Of a stretch of 64,000 nt of DNA, positions 35,883 to 43,823 are shown piece by piece; position 1 is the first letter of the stretch; every line of letters begins with the position of its first letter. The position numbers and the translations under genes were made by a program. Origin of the DNA: Ciceribacter thiooxidans (lineage in GTDB: Bacteria > Pseudomonadota > Alphaproteobacteria > Rhizobiales > Rhizobiaceae); NCBI RefSeq assembly GCF_014126615.1, contig NZ_CP059896.1:1746501-1810500 (forward strand), written 5' to 3'. The notes under the pieces are model-generated. The model saw only the letters and a list, made by a program, of their open reading frames with translations. It had not been told where the DNA came from and ran no database searches.

Positions 35883-37076
35883 ATGGCAGTGGTCGCCTCG
35901 GGCCGGGACGGCAATAGCCGTTCGGTGCACTCTTTGCTGTACAATCCAGCTTTCCGTCAGTTCGTCTATCAGGGACTGACTCTTGTCTTCATCATCTGGC
36001 TGTTCTGGTTTGCCGGAACCAACGCCGCCCAGAACCTCGCCCGCGCCAACATGACGGCCGGGTTCGAATTTCTGAGGAACCGCGCGGGCTTCGACATCGC
36101 CCAGACGCCGATCGCCTACTCAAGCGACAATACGTATCTGCAGGCGCTCACGGTCGGCCTCGTCAACACCTTGATCATCGCCGTGAGCGGGATCATCACG
36201 GCGAGCATCATCGGCCTGATCGTCGGCATCGGTCGACTGTCGCACAACTGGCTGATCTCCCGCCTTGCGACCGTGTATGTCGAGATATTCCGCAACATCC
36301 CGCCGCTGCTCGTGATCTTCTTCTGGTACAAGGGCGTACTGTCGCTGTTGCCGGAGGTCCGCTCGGCGCTGGCACTGCCGCTCTCCGTCTTCGTGAGCAA
36401 CCGCGGCATATACATGCCGGCACCGGTCTTCGGCGAGGGCATAGGGCTTGTCGTCGCCGCCTTTGTCGCAGGCATCGTGGCCGCGATCCTTTACTCGCGG
36501 TGGGCGACGAAGAGACAGCTCGCTACGGGCAAGCGTCCGCCGGTCCTCTGGACCAACATAGCATTGATCGTCGGATTGCCGCTCGTCGTCTTCGTCGTCC
36601 TCGGTGCGCCGATCACTTTCGACATTCCGGAGCTCGGCAAGTTCAACATGCGCGGCGGCACCGTCATCGGTCCGGAGTTCCTGTCGCTTTACATGGCACT
36701 GTCCTTCTACACGGCGGCGTTCATCGCCGAGATCGTGCGCGCCGGCATCCGCGGCGTGTCGAAGGGCCAGACGGAAGCTGCGAGCGCGCTCGGCTTGCGC
36801 AGCGGTCCGACGACGCGTCTCGTCGTTCTGCCACAGGCGCTGCGGATCATCATTCCGCCGCTCACCTCGCAGTACCTGAACCTGACCAAGAACTCCTCGC
36901 TTGCCGTTGCCATCGGTTATGCCGATCTGGTCGCGGTCGGCGGCACGATCCTCAACCAGTCGGGCCATTCGATCGAGATCATCGCGATCTGGATGCTGAT
37001 CTACGTGTCGATCAGCCTCGCGACCTCTCTCTTCATGAACTGGTTCAACGCCAAGATGGCTCTGGTGGAGCGCTGA
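35883..37076 (+). CDS. aapQ: General L-amino acid ABC transporter permease AapQ
   Basis: This 397-residue inner-membrane permease of the HisM/GlnP type has about eight hydrophobic segments. The permease EAA-type loop ([19 protein letters not shown]) faces the ATPase. The N-terminal extension ([20 protein letters not shown]) is typical of AapQ. It pairs with AapM as a heterodimeric channel. The aapM ATG follows 1 base after the aapQ stop, indicating tight coupling. Confidence 0.95.
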   Translation: MAVVASGRDGNSRSVHSLLYNPAFRQFVYQGLTLVFIIWLFWFAGTNAAQNLARANMTAGFEFLRNRAGFDIAQTPIAYSSDNTYLQALTVGLVNTLIIAVSGIITASIIGLIVGIGRLSHNWLISRLATVYVEIFRNIPPLLVIFFWYKGVLSLLPEVRSALALPLSVFVSNRGIYMPAPVFGEGIGLVVAAFVAGIVAAILYSRWATKRQLATGKRPPVLWTNIALIVGLPLVVFVVLGAPITFDIPELGKFNMRGGTVIGPEFLSLYMALSFYTAAFIAEIVRAGIRGVSKGQTEAASALGLRSGPTTRLVVLPQALRIIIPPLTSQYLNLTKNSSLAVAIGYADLVAVGGTILNQSGHSIEIIAIWMLIYVSISLATSLFMNWFNAKMALVER

Positions 37077-37077
37077 C

Positions 37078-38235
37078 ATGAGCGAAAACAACGTCTCCTA
37101 TCTCCGCCAGGAGTTCCTGGCACCCCGCCCCGCCCCGCTGAGTGATCGCTCGGTGTTCGGCTGGGCCCGCAAGAACCTGTTTGCGAGCCCGCTCGACGCG
37201 GTCACGTCGGTCATCTTCGGCACGATCATCGTCTGGTTCGTCGTGTCGACGTTCGACTGGCTGTTCATCTCGGCGGTCTGGACCGGCGAAGGCCGCGCAG
37301 ACTGCGCCACAATCGCCCAGGGCGGGATCCAGCCGAATGGCTGGAGTGGCGCCTGCTGGGCCTATGTCGGCGACTGGTTCACCCAGTTCATGGTCGGCTC
37401 CTATCCCCGCGATCAGCTGTGGCGTCCGATCCTTGTCGCCGTCCTCTTCGTGGGCCTGCTCGTTCCGCTGCTGGTTCCTTCAGTGCCGCGCAAGGGGCTC
37501 AACGCCCTTCTGCTCTTTGTTGCGCTGCCGATCGTCGCCTATGTGCTGCTACTCGGCGGCTGGTTCGGCCTCTCCCATGTGGAAACCAGCCAGTGGGGCG
37601 GCCTGATGGTGACGCTGCTGCTGTCCTTCGTCGGCATCGTCGTCTCCCTGCCCTTCGGCATCGTGCTCGCGCTCGGGCGTCGCTCCGACATGCCGATCGT
37701 ACGCTCCGCCTCGATCGGCTTCATCGAGCTCGTCCGCGGCGTGCCGCTGATCACCGTGCTCTTCATGGCGAGCGTGCTGCTGCCGCTCTTCCTGACGCCC
37801 GGCAACAACATCGACAAGTTCGTGCGCGCACTTGTCGGCGTCTCGATCTTCGCCTCGGCCTACATGGCCGAAGTCATCCGCGGCGGCCTGCAGGCCATTC
37901 CGAAAGGTCAGTACGAAGGGGCTGACTCGCTCGGCCTTACCTACTGGCAGAAGATGATCCTGATCATCATGCCGCAGGCGATCAAGCTGGTCATTCCGGG
38001 CATCGTCAACACCTTCATCGGCATGTTCAAGGACACCTCGCTCGTGTCGATCATCAACATGTACGACCTGCTCGGCATCGTGAAGGCGAGCTTCGGCGAC
38101 GCCAGCTGGCTGACACCGGTGACGCCGCTCACCGGCCTGATCTTCGCCGGCTTCGTATTCTGGCTGTTCTGTTTCGGGATGTCGCGCTACTCGGCTTTCG
38201 TCGAGCGCCGCCTGGACAGAGGCCACAAGAGATAA
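37078..38235 (+). CDS. aapM: General L-amino acid ABC transporter permease AapM
   Basis: This 385-residue second permease subunit has an EAA-type loop ([19 protein letters not shown]) and multiple transmembrane helices. The insertion after the first helix with two Cys residues ([10 protein letters not shown] and WSGACWAY) is an AapM-type feature. It lies between aapQ and aapP with essentially no spacing and completes the channel. Confidence 0.95.
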   Translation: MSENNVSYLRQEFLAPRPAPLSDRSVFGWARKNLFASPLDAVTSVIFGTIIVWFVVSTFDWLFISAVWTGEGRADCATIAQGGIQPNGWSGACWAYVGDWFTQFMVGSYPRDQLWRPILVAVLFVGLLVPLLVPSVPRKGLNALLLFVALPIVAYVLLLGGWFGLSHVETSQWGGLMVTLLLSFVGIVVSLPFGIVLALGRRSDMPIVRSASIGFIELVRGVPLITVLFMASVLLPLFLTPGNNIDKFVRALVGVSIFASAYMAEVIRGGLQAIPKGQYEGADSLGLTYWQKMILIIMPQAIKLVIPGIVNTFIGMFKDTSLVSIINMYDLLGIVKASFGDASWLTPVTPLTGLIFAGFVFWLFCFGMSRYSAFVERRLDRGHKR

Positions 38236-38250
38236 ATGAGAGGAACAAAC

Positions 38251-39021
38251 ATGGCCCAGCAAGCCGTTCAACCCGGAATTTCGCAGACGGAAGTCGCGGT
38301 CGAAATCGTCAACATGAACAAGTGGTACGGGGATTTCCACGTGCTGCGCGACGTCAACCTCAAGGTCATGAAGGGCGAGCGCATCGTCATCGCCGGTCCC
38401 TCGGGCTCCGGCAAGTCGACCATGATCCGCTGCATCAACCGGCTTGAGGAGCATCAGGCCGGACAGATCGTCGTCGACGGCATCGAACTCACCAACGACC
38501 TGAAGAAGATCGATGAAGTCCGTCGCGAAGTCGGCATGGTGTTCCAGCACTTCAACCTCTTCCCGCACCTGACGATCCTCGAGAACTGCACGCTTGCCCC
38601 GATCTGGGTTCGCAAGATGCCGAAGAAGGAAGCCGAGGAAGTCGCCATGCACTTCCTGACGCGCGTGAAGATCCCGGAGCAGGCCAACAAGTACCCGGGC
38701 CAGCTCTCCGGCGGCCAGCAGCAGCGCGTGGCGATCGCGCGCGCGCTCTGCATGAAGCCGAAGATCATGCTCTTCGACGAGCCGACCTCTGCGCTCGACC
38801 CGGAAATGGTCAAGGAAGTTCTCGATACCATGGTGGGTCTCGCCGAAGAGGGCATGACCATGCTCTGCGTGACGCACGAAATGGGCTTCGCCCGCCAGGT
38901 CGCGAACCGCGTGATCTTCATGGACCAGGGTCAGATCGTCGAACAGAACTCGCCGGCCGAGTTCTTCGACAATCCGCAGCACGAGCGCACGAAGCTGTTC
39001 CTGAGCCAGATCCTGCACTGA
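38251..39021 (+). CDS. aapP: General L-amino acid ABC transporter ATP-binding protein AapP
   Basis: This 256-residue ABC ATPase of the polar amino acid transporter family has Walker [10 protein letters not shown], signature [15 protein letters not shown] and Walker [15 protein letters not shown]. The ATG at 38251 is preceded by AGAGGAAC. An in-frame ATG at 38236 would add MRGTN but has no ribosome-binding site. A clear terminator follows 25 bases downstream, so aapP ends the operon. Confidence 0.96.
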   Translation: MAQQAVQPGISQTEVAVEIVNMNKWYGDFHVLRDVNLKVMKGERIVIAGPSGSGKSTMIRCINRLEEHQAGQIVVDGIELTNDLKKIDEVRREVGMVFQHFNLFPHLTILENCTLAPIWVRKMPKKEAEEVAMHFLTRVKIPEQANKYPGQLSGGQQQRVAIARALCMKPKIMLFDEPTSALDPEMVKEVLDTMVGLAEEGMTMLCVTHEMGFARQVANRVIFMDQGQIVEQNSPAEFFDNPQHERTKLFLSQILH

Positions 39022-39046
39022 GCGGCAGGCTCCGCGCCGATACGAA

Positions 39047-39080
39047 AACCCGCCCGGCTGGTCGCCGCGGCGGGTTTTTC
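39047..39080 (+). terminator. Rho-independent terminator of the aapJQMP operon
   Basis: AACCCGCC (39047-39054) and GGCGGGTT (39069-39076) form an 8-bp stem with a 14-base loop, followed directly by TTTC/TTTG, 25 bases after the aapP stop. Confidence 0.9.
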
Positions 39081-39109
39081 TTTGCTTCCCGGCCGTTCGC
39101 GAACGCGAC

Positions 39110-39871
39110 CTAAGGACACCAGCCCTTGCGTTCCCCGGTTCGCGGCGCCGCCAGCCCTTCATTGAGCAGGATCGCTCCGAGCGAGCGGCCATTGCGCAGG
39201 ACGACCTTGAATTCACTGCCCGAAGCGGCGACCGGCATGCCCGGAGCGACGAGATCGAAGGCGCCGGCGTTGAGCAACTCCTTGAGCCGGACCTTGGCGG
39301 CAAAGCCCTTGTCGCGTTCCGTCTGGCACTTCGCCCTCTCGGTCTGCGGCGCGACGGCATCGGCGAGCACGATCCTCGTCTTGCGATGCCAGAAGGTGTC
39401 GCCACTCGCGACACAATTGTCGAGCCCGGATGTCCCGCAATAGTAGAAGGTCGCGGCAAATCCCCTGCCCTCAATAGCGCCCTCGCTTGGCCGTTGCTGC
39501 GGCAGCGCTTGCGGCAAGGTCTTGCCCACGGGCGCGGGCGGGATCAGCGCCGCCGTCGTTCGCCCCGGTTCGGACTTCGGCTTCGGTGACGCACCGACAG
39601 GCGCCGGCGGAACGGGCTTCGCGGACGATGATTTGCTCGCGGTGGCGCTGTCCGCTTTCTTACCGGTTCCGCCACTCTTCGGCTGCACCAGAGCGGCAAT
39701 CCTCGGCCAGTTCGCCTGCCACTGGTCACGATTGTCGTAAACGGCGATGGCGCCGGCAACGACGATCAGCGCGCCAGCCCATGGCCAGAGACTGCGGGAC
39801 GAACGCGAGCTGGACGACTTGCGCCGCTTGCGCGGCGCGCGCTTGGATGACGAAGACGGAGAACGAGCCAT
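39110..39871 (-). CDS. SNase-like (thermonuclease-fold) protein lacking catalytic residues
   Basis: This 253-residue protein has a basic Ser/Arg/Lys-rich N-terminus (about 1-25), one transmembrane helix (WPWAGALIVVAGAIAVY) and a Pro/Ala/Lys-rich linker to about residue 135. A C-terminal domain follows with the order of a thermonuclease fold: SGDTFWHRKTRIVLADAVAP, then KVRLKELLNAG and GRSLGAILLNEGLA. Compared by eye with active homologues (RIRLADIDAPE), the positions of the catalytic Arg, Asp and Glu appear to be Val, Val and Gln. Extra Cys residues (YYCG, DNCV, AKC, GWC) suggest disulfides outside the cytoplasm. It is probably membrane-anchored and not a nuclease; its function is unknown. Confidence 0.7.
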   Translation of the reverse strand: MARSPSSSSKRAPRKRRKSSSSRSSRSLWPWAGALIVVAGAIAVYDNRDQWQANWPRIAALVQPKSGGTGKKADSATASKSSSAKPVPPAPVGASPKPKSEPGRTTAALIPPAPVGKTLPQALPQQRPSEGAIEGRGFAATFYYCGTSGLDNCVASGDTFWHRKTRIVLADAVAPQTERAKCQTERDKGFAAKVRLKELLNAGAFDLVAPGMPVAASGSEFKVVLRNGRSLGAILLNEGLAAPRTGERKGWCP

Positions 39872-39998
39872 GCGAATACCTCACGTCCCGCCCTTATCAC
39901 GGCACGGGAGTCGTCGCCAGAGGGCGCGGGAACGGGACAGGAACAAGGTGACAATGGGCACCGCGACGATGGGCGCGGGAGCGGGAAAACCGGAGGAT

Positions 39999-40075
<77 letters not shown>

Positions 40076-40130
40076 TCCGTGCGCCACCTCTGTCCGGCGG
40101 ACGGCGACGGTCCTGAAAGGCCGGACGCGG

Positions 40131-40436
40131 TCAGTGCGTCCAGGGCTGCAGGCGGTTATAACGGAAATTGTCGGTATAGGATACGACCTGGCGCTTGGCT
40201 TCCTTGGGCAGGATCACCCGGTATTCGATGCCGTTGCGCCTAGCGAAAGCCTCTGCCTGTTCGAGCGTCTCGAAGGTGACCTTGACCTGCTGGCGCGTAT
40301 CGGCCGAGCTCGTATAGCCCATCATCGGCTCGACCTTGCGCGGCACTTCCTGCTCGTATTCGAGCAGCCAGAACTGCGTCTTGGCCTTACCCGACTGCAT
40401 GGCGGTCTTGGCGGGGCGATAAATCTTGGCGGTCAT
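40131..40436 (-). CDS. NDUFS4-like complex I accessory protein (ETC complex I subunit region)
   Basis: This 101-residue protein matches the ETC complex I subunit conserved region, the NDUFS4 (18 kDa subunit) family. It shows AKIYRPAKTAMQSGKAKTQF at the N-terminus, TSSADTRQQVKVTFETLEQA in the middle and the family ending VSYTDNFRYNRLQPWTH. Alphaproteobacterial complex I carries homologues of a few mitochondrial accessory subunits, this being one. The gene stands alone between tRNA-Arg and tRNA-Pro, away from any nuo operon. Confidence 0.88.
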   Translation of the reverse strand: MTAKIYRPAKTAMQSGKAKTQFWLLEYEQEVPRKVEPMMGYTSSADTRQQVKVTFETLEQAEAFARRNGIEYRVILPKEAKRQVVSYTDNFRYNRLQPWTH

Positions 40437-40502
40437 GTCGCAACGAGCTCCAAAGGACTGCGAAGGAAGATCCCTTCCCTGACGATCGCAGGACCACCGC
40501 GG

Positions 40503-40579
<77 letters not shown>

Positions 40580-40672
40580 TTCCAGCGATCATTGCCGAAA
40601 TACACGGTTCACCCGCCGTGGGCAACAGCTAAAATCGACTTTTCGTCACCGTTCACAGTGACAAAAACGCTG

Positions 40673-41146
40673 TCATTTCAACGATGCCCGGGCTGCGTCG
40701 ATGTCAACCCGGCTCCCCGGCACGATACCGAGGGCAGCCGACCGGCCGCCGTTGATCTCCAGCACATAACGAACAGGCCCCGGAGAGGCGATGATATCTT
40801 GCGAATAGGGCACGGTGCGCTCGGCGATACGGCTGACGACACCCTCCTCGTCGATGAAGAGCATGTCGAGCGAAAGCGGTGTGTTCTTCATCCACATCAT
40901 CACCGTCCGCGCCAAGCCGAAATCGAAAATCATGCCCGCATCGGCGTCGAGTTCGGCCCTGAACATCAGGCCATGCTCGCGCTCCGCGGCCGTTCCCGCC
41001 CATTCGACCTGAAAGACATGGCGCTTGCCGCCCGGCGTTTCAATCGCCAGTGCCGCCTTGCGCAGGCCGGCCTCTTGCGCCGAAGCCGCGACCGGAAGCA
41101 ACAAAAAAAGCGCCAGGACAGCGCTTCTCCAGATTTCACTGATCAT
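40673..41146 (-). CDS. DUF192 family exported protein
   Basis: This 157-residue protein has an N-terminal signal peptide (AVLALFLLLPVAASA) and a DUF192 domain with EREHGLMFRAELDADAGMIF and MWMKNTPLSLDMLFID. DUF192 proteins are small beta-barrel proteins of unknown function. The ATG at 41146 was chosen because the only longer start overlapping the cold-shock gene stop is a TTG. The gene is probably cotranscribed with the upstream cold-shock-domain gene, starting 11 bases after its stop. Confidence 0.85.
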   Translation of the reverse strand: MISEIWRSAVLALFLLLPVAASAQEAGLRKAALAIETPGGKRHVFQVEWAGTAAEREHGLMFRAELDADAGMIFDFGLARTVMMWMKNTPLSLDMLFIDEEGVVSRIAERTVPYSQDIIASPGPVRYVLEINGGRSAALGIVPGSRVDIDAARASLK

Positions 41147-41157
41147 AGGACGCAGCC

Positions 41158-41736
41158 TCAATGGGCGCGGGTCGCCGGGCCCGGATTGTCGGGATGGATC
41201 TCGGCGGCCATCAGCCCCTTCTCACCATTGCCAAAGCGTATCAGAACGCTCTGTCCCGGCCGAAGTTCCGTCAGGCCATAGCGCCGTAGGGTCTCCATAT
41301 GGACAAAGATGTCCTCGGTCCCCTCGCCGCGCGTCAGGAAGCCGAAACCCTTGGTGCGGTTGAACCACTTCACCAGCACGCGCTCCAGCCCGCTCGTCGG
41401 CGTCACCTGCACATGGGTGCGCACCGGCGGCATCTGCGAAGGGTGGATCGCCGTCGACTGATCCATGGAGAGAATGCGGAAGGTCTGGTAGCCGCGTTCA
41501 CGCTTCTGCACCAGCGCAACGATGCGCGTCCCCTCGAGGATGGTCTGGTAGCCGTCGCGCCTCAGGCAGGTCACGTGCAGGAGGACATCCTGCATGCCGT
41601 TGTCCGGAACGATGAAGCCGAATCCCTTGGCGACGTCGAACCACTTGACCACACCGGTGATCTCGAGAAGTTCGACGGCTTCCCCGGACAGCTCTTCGAA
41701 CTCGGCGAGCCCTTTCGATGAAATCCTGTCGGCCAT
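41158..41736 (-). CDS. Double cold-shock-domain protein
   Basis: This 192-residue protein carries two cold-shock domains joined by a linker. The first (about residues 25-95) has KWFDVAKGFGFIVPD and the RNP2-like DVLLHVTCL. The second (about 118-185) has VKWFNRTKGFGFLTRGEG and DIFVHMETL. Both retain the aromatic RNP1 core (KGFGF). It binds single-stranded nucleic acid and probably acts as an RNA chaperone or regulator. This two-domain form is common in rhizobia. A 29-bp imperfect palindrome lies 36 bases upstream. Confidence 0.93.
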   Translation of the reverse strand: MADRISSKGLAEFEELSGEAVELLEITGVVKWFDVAKGFGFIVPDNGMQDVLLHVTCLRRDGYQTILEGTRIVALVQKRERGYQTFRILSMDQSTAIHPSQMPPVRTHVQVTPTSGLERVLVKWFNRTKGFGFLTRGEGTEDIFVHMETLRRYGLTELRPGQSVLIRFGNGEKGLMAAEIHPDNPGPATRAH

Positions 41737-41920
41737 TTCCTCACGCCCCTCGAAAACGCGTCACATAGGTTCGTTAACTGATTCTTGACGATCAGATTAA
41801 CATTTGCCCGTTGGTGTCGCGCAAGTCCCTGTCTAAGATATACCCAAATCCTTTTGACGCTTCATCCTTGCTCGAAGCTGTCGTCTGCTCCATATCCGGA
41901 CACGTTATTAGGAGGACATC

Positions 41921-42361
41921 ATGCGCTATCTTCACACCATGGTGCGCGTCAAAGATCTTGATGCGTCACTCGACTTCTACTGCCGCATCTTCGGCCTCGC
42001 CGAGGTGCGGCGCATCGAAAACGAAAAAGGCCGGTTCACACTCGTGTTTCTGGCCGCTCCCGGCGACGTCGAGGCAGTGCGCGACAAAAAGGCACCGTGC
42101 CTGGAGCTTACCTATAACTGGGATACCGAGGACTATACCGGAGGACGCAACTTCGGTCACCTGGCCTACGAGGTGGACGACATCTACGCCACCTGCCGGC
42201 GACTGATGGAGAACGGCGTGACGATCAACCGTCCGCCCCGTGACGGCTACATGGCCTTCGTGCGCTCGCCTGACGGCATCTCGATCGAGATCCTGCAAAA
42301 AGGCGAAGGCCTCGCACCGGTAGAGCCGTGGCTCTCGATGCCGAATACCGGAAGCTGGTAA
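41921..42361 (+). CDS. gloA: Lactoylglutathione lyase (glyoxalase I)
   Basis: This 146-residue metalloenzyme of the VOC superfamily detoxifies methylglyoxal-glutathione adducts. Metal ligands are visible as His5 (YLHTMVRV), a Glu in [10 protein letters not shown], a His in [12 protein letters not shown] and a Glu in [16 protein letters not shown] precedes the ATG at ideal spacing, predicting strong translation. Confidence 0.95.
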   Translation: MRYLHTMVRVKDLDASLDFYCRIFGLAEVRRIENEKGRFTLVFLAAPGDVEAVRDKKAPCLELTYNWDTEDYTGGRNFGHLAYEVDDIYATCRRLMENGVTINRPPRDGYMAFVRSPDGISIEILQKGEGLAPVEPWLSMPNTGSW

Positions 42362-42481
42362 CGACCTCGGCCCGCCTCGCACAAGCTTGGCGGGCTATCA
42401 CCCTGCTGAATACGCGGCTGGACGCAGTTTGTCTTCTGTTTCGGTCTCTGCCGCTTTCAACCAGTTCCGTGGGGTTTTCCA

Positions 42482-43201
42482 ATGACCTGCCTGCCGAAAT
42501 TGTCGGTGCGTCGCCGGATTGCGTGCCGGATCGTCCTCTGCGGCGTCGCCCTGACGGCACTGCAAGGCTGCGCGAGCACGGGCGAAAAAGCATCTGCAGC
42601 AGCGACAACCGATTCGGCGCCCGAGGTCGCAACGCTGCCGACTGGGACGATTGGAAGGAAATCGGCCGCGAAAGGCTCCGGCTATTCCGATCCGTCCGTC
42701 GTCGCGATGGCCGGCGACCGGCAACAGACGCCGGCGGCCGCTACGGCACAGAGGATTCCGGCCGCTTCAGGAGCGGCCACAGCCGGTCTCGCGGACGCCG
42801 TAATGCAGCCTGCAGCGATCAACGCCGGCCGTTCCAGCATCTTCGCACAGCAACAGGAGCCGGTGCCGGCGGACGCCGCCGCGTCGATGATGACCGCGGC
42901 GAGCCTCGTTCCGGCCGAAATGCCGACACGCCGCGTCAGCCCGATGACCGGCAGTCTGTTCAGTGCCCCGCAATATGCTTCCGCCGATCCGGTGGACCTC
43001 CCCGCCGACGAGCAAGTCACCCCTCAGCCGCTCGGGGACGACTCGCCGACCGTCACGGCCGGCGCTCCGGCAGAGCCGGACGCTAAAGAAGCTGCAAATT
43101 CCGAACCGGCTGCGCCCATTGCCGAGGATGCACCGGCGGAGCCGTCAAAGAAGACGCTTTTCCCGATTCTCGGGCGATTGCTCGGCAAGTCAAAGTCGTA
43201 G
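42482..43201 (+). CDS. Ala/Pro-rich putative lipoprotein, unknown function
   Basis: This 239-residue protein has a basic N-terminus, a hydrophobic segment and a lipobox ending LTALQGC (Cys about residue 30), so it is probably lipid-anchored. The rest is low-complexity, rich in Ala, Pro, Thr and acidic residues, with no recognisable domain, ending in the basic/hydrophobic LFPILGRLLGKSKS. It follows gloA by 120 bases. A GGACGC...GCGTCC hairpin directly after the stop may terminate it. I do not recognise a family. Confidence 0.65.
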   Translation: MTCLPKLSVRRRIACRIVLCGVALTALQGCASTGEKASAAATTDSAPEVATLPTGTIGRKSAAKGSGYSDPSVVAMAGDRQQTPAAATAQRIPAASGAATAGLADAVMQPAAINAGRSSIFAQQQEPVPADAAASMMTAASLVPAEMPTRRVSPMTGSLFSAPQYASADPVDLPADEQVTPQPLGDDSPTVTAGAPAEPDAKEAANSEPAAPIAEDAPAEPSKKTLFPILGRLLGKSKS

Positions 43202-43385
43202 GACGCCCACTCTCAGCAACTCGTTCGGAGGGCGCGTCCTGTTCGTTTCAGCCGCCTTCCGCAAGGTAATGTTACCTGAGCATGCTTCAGAATTCATGCC
43301 TATCCATCTGACACCTAAGAACTTTTTCATAGACGCATCGTCAGAATCCACAGCCGTCACATTTTTTGCAAAAAACGAAAGAAAG

Positions 43386-43516
43386 CCGCTTGCGGGATTC
43401 CGAAGCCCTGACTATAAGGGCGCCACAACGAAGCGCACGCGCCCTTCGTCTATCGGTTAGGACACCAGATTTTCATTCTGGGAAGAGGGGTTCGACTCCC
43501 CTAGGGCGTGCCACTT
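43386..43516 (+). repeat. 131-bp direct repeat, copy 1 (tRNA-Glu with promoter)
   Basis: The segment is identical base for base to 43664-43794 and covers the promoter TTGCGG-N17-TATAAG (43390-43418), the leader and the whole tRNA-Glu gene. Sequence on either side differs between the copies, so the duplication has precise edges. Confidence 0.9.
43439..43513 (+). tRNA. tRNA-Glu (anticodon TTC), copy 1
   Basis: This 75-nt tRNA runs from GCGCCCT to the encoded CCA. The anticodon stem CCAGA/TCTGG encloses TTTTCAT with anticodon TTC. The T arm is AGGGG-TTCGACT-CCCCT. The first acceptor pair is G-U. Confidence 0.97.
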
Positions 43517-43663
43517 TCTTTCCCTTGCGAGTAGACTGACATAGCCGCGACGCTGCCTCGTGCGCTCGCTCATCATGTGTCGCCACAAGCATTTTCGTCA
43601 GTTTTTCCCGTAACTTGACCGTCTCTCGATTTTTTTCGCGGACGGCCGGAAAAATGCATTTTT

Positions 43664-43794
43664 CCGCTTGCGGGATTCCGAAGCCCTGACTATAAGGGCG
43701 CCACAACGAAGCGCACGCGCCCTTCGTCTATCGGTTAGGACACCAGATTTTCATTCTGGGAAGAGGGGTTCGACTCCCCTAGGGCGTGCCACTT
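43664..43794 (+). repeat. 131-bp direct repeat, copy 2 (tRNA-Glu with promoter)
   Basis: This is identical to 43386-43516 at an offset of 278 bases, including the promoter (TTGCGG at 43668, TATAAG at 43691). The 147 bases between the copies have no supported gene. Confidence 0.9.
43717..43791 (+). tRNA. tRNA-Glu (anticodon TTC), copy 2
   Basis: This is identical to the upstream copy, with its own promoter. It ends 32 bases before the stop of the convergent recJ gene. No integrase or att-like remnant is visible next to it. Confidence 0.97.
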
Positions 43795-43823
43795 CCAATC
43801 TTCCGTACATCGTCGGATATCGC

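Noticed and set aside
37549..39474. Long minus-strand open frame (641 codons) opposite aapM and aapP
   Set aside because: It lies entirely antisense to well-recognised aap genes, has no family resemblance, and is a typical GC-rich shadow frame.
43386..43823. Integration site of a mobile element at tRNA-Glu
   Set aside because: The repeat contains a whole tRNA gene with promoter, and there is no integrase, att fragment or foreign cargo in the 147 bases between copies.
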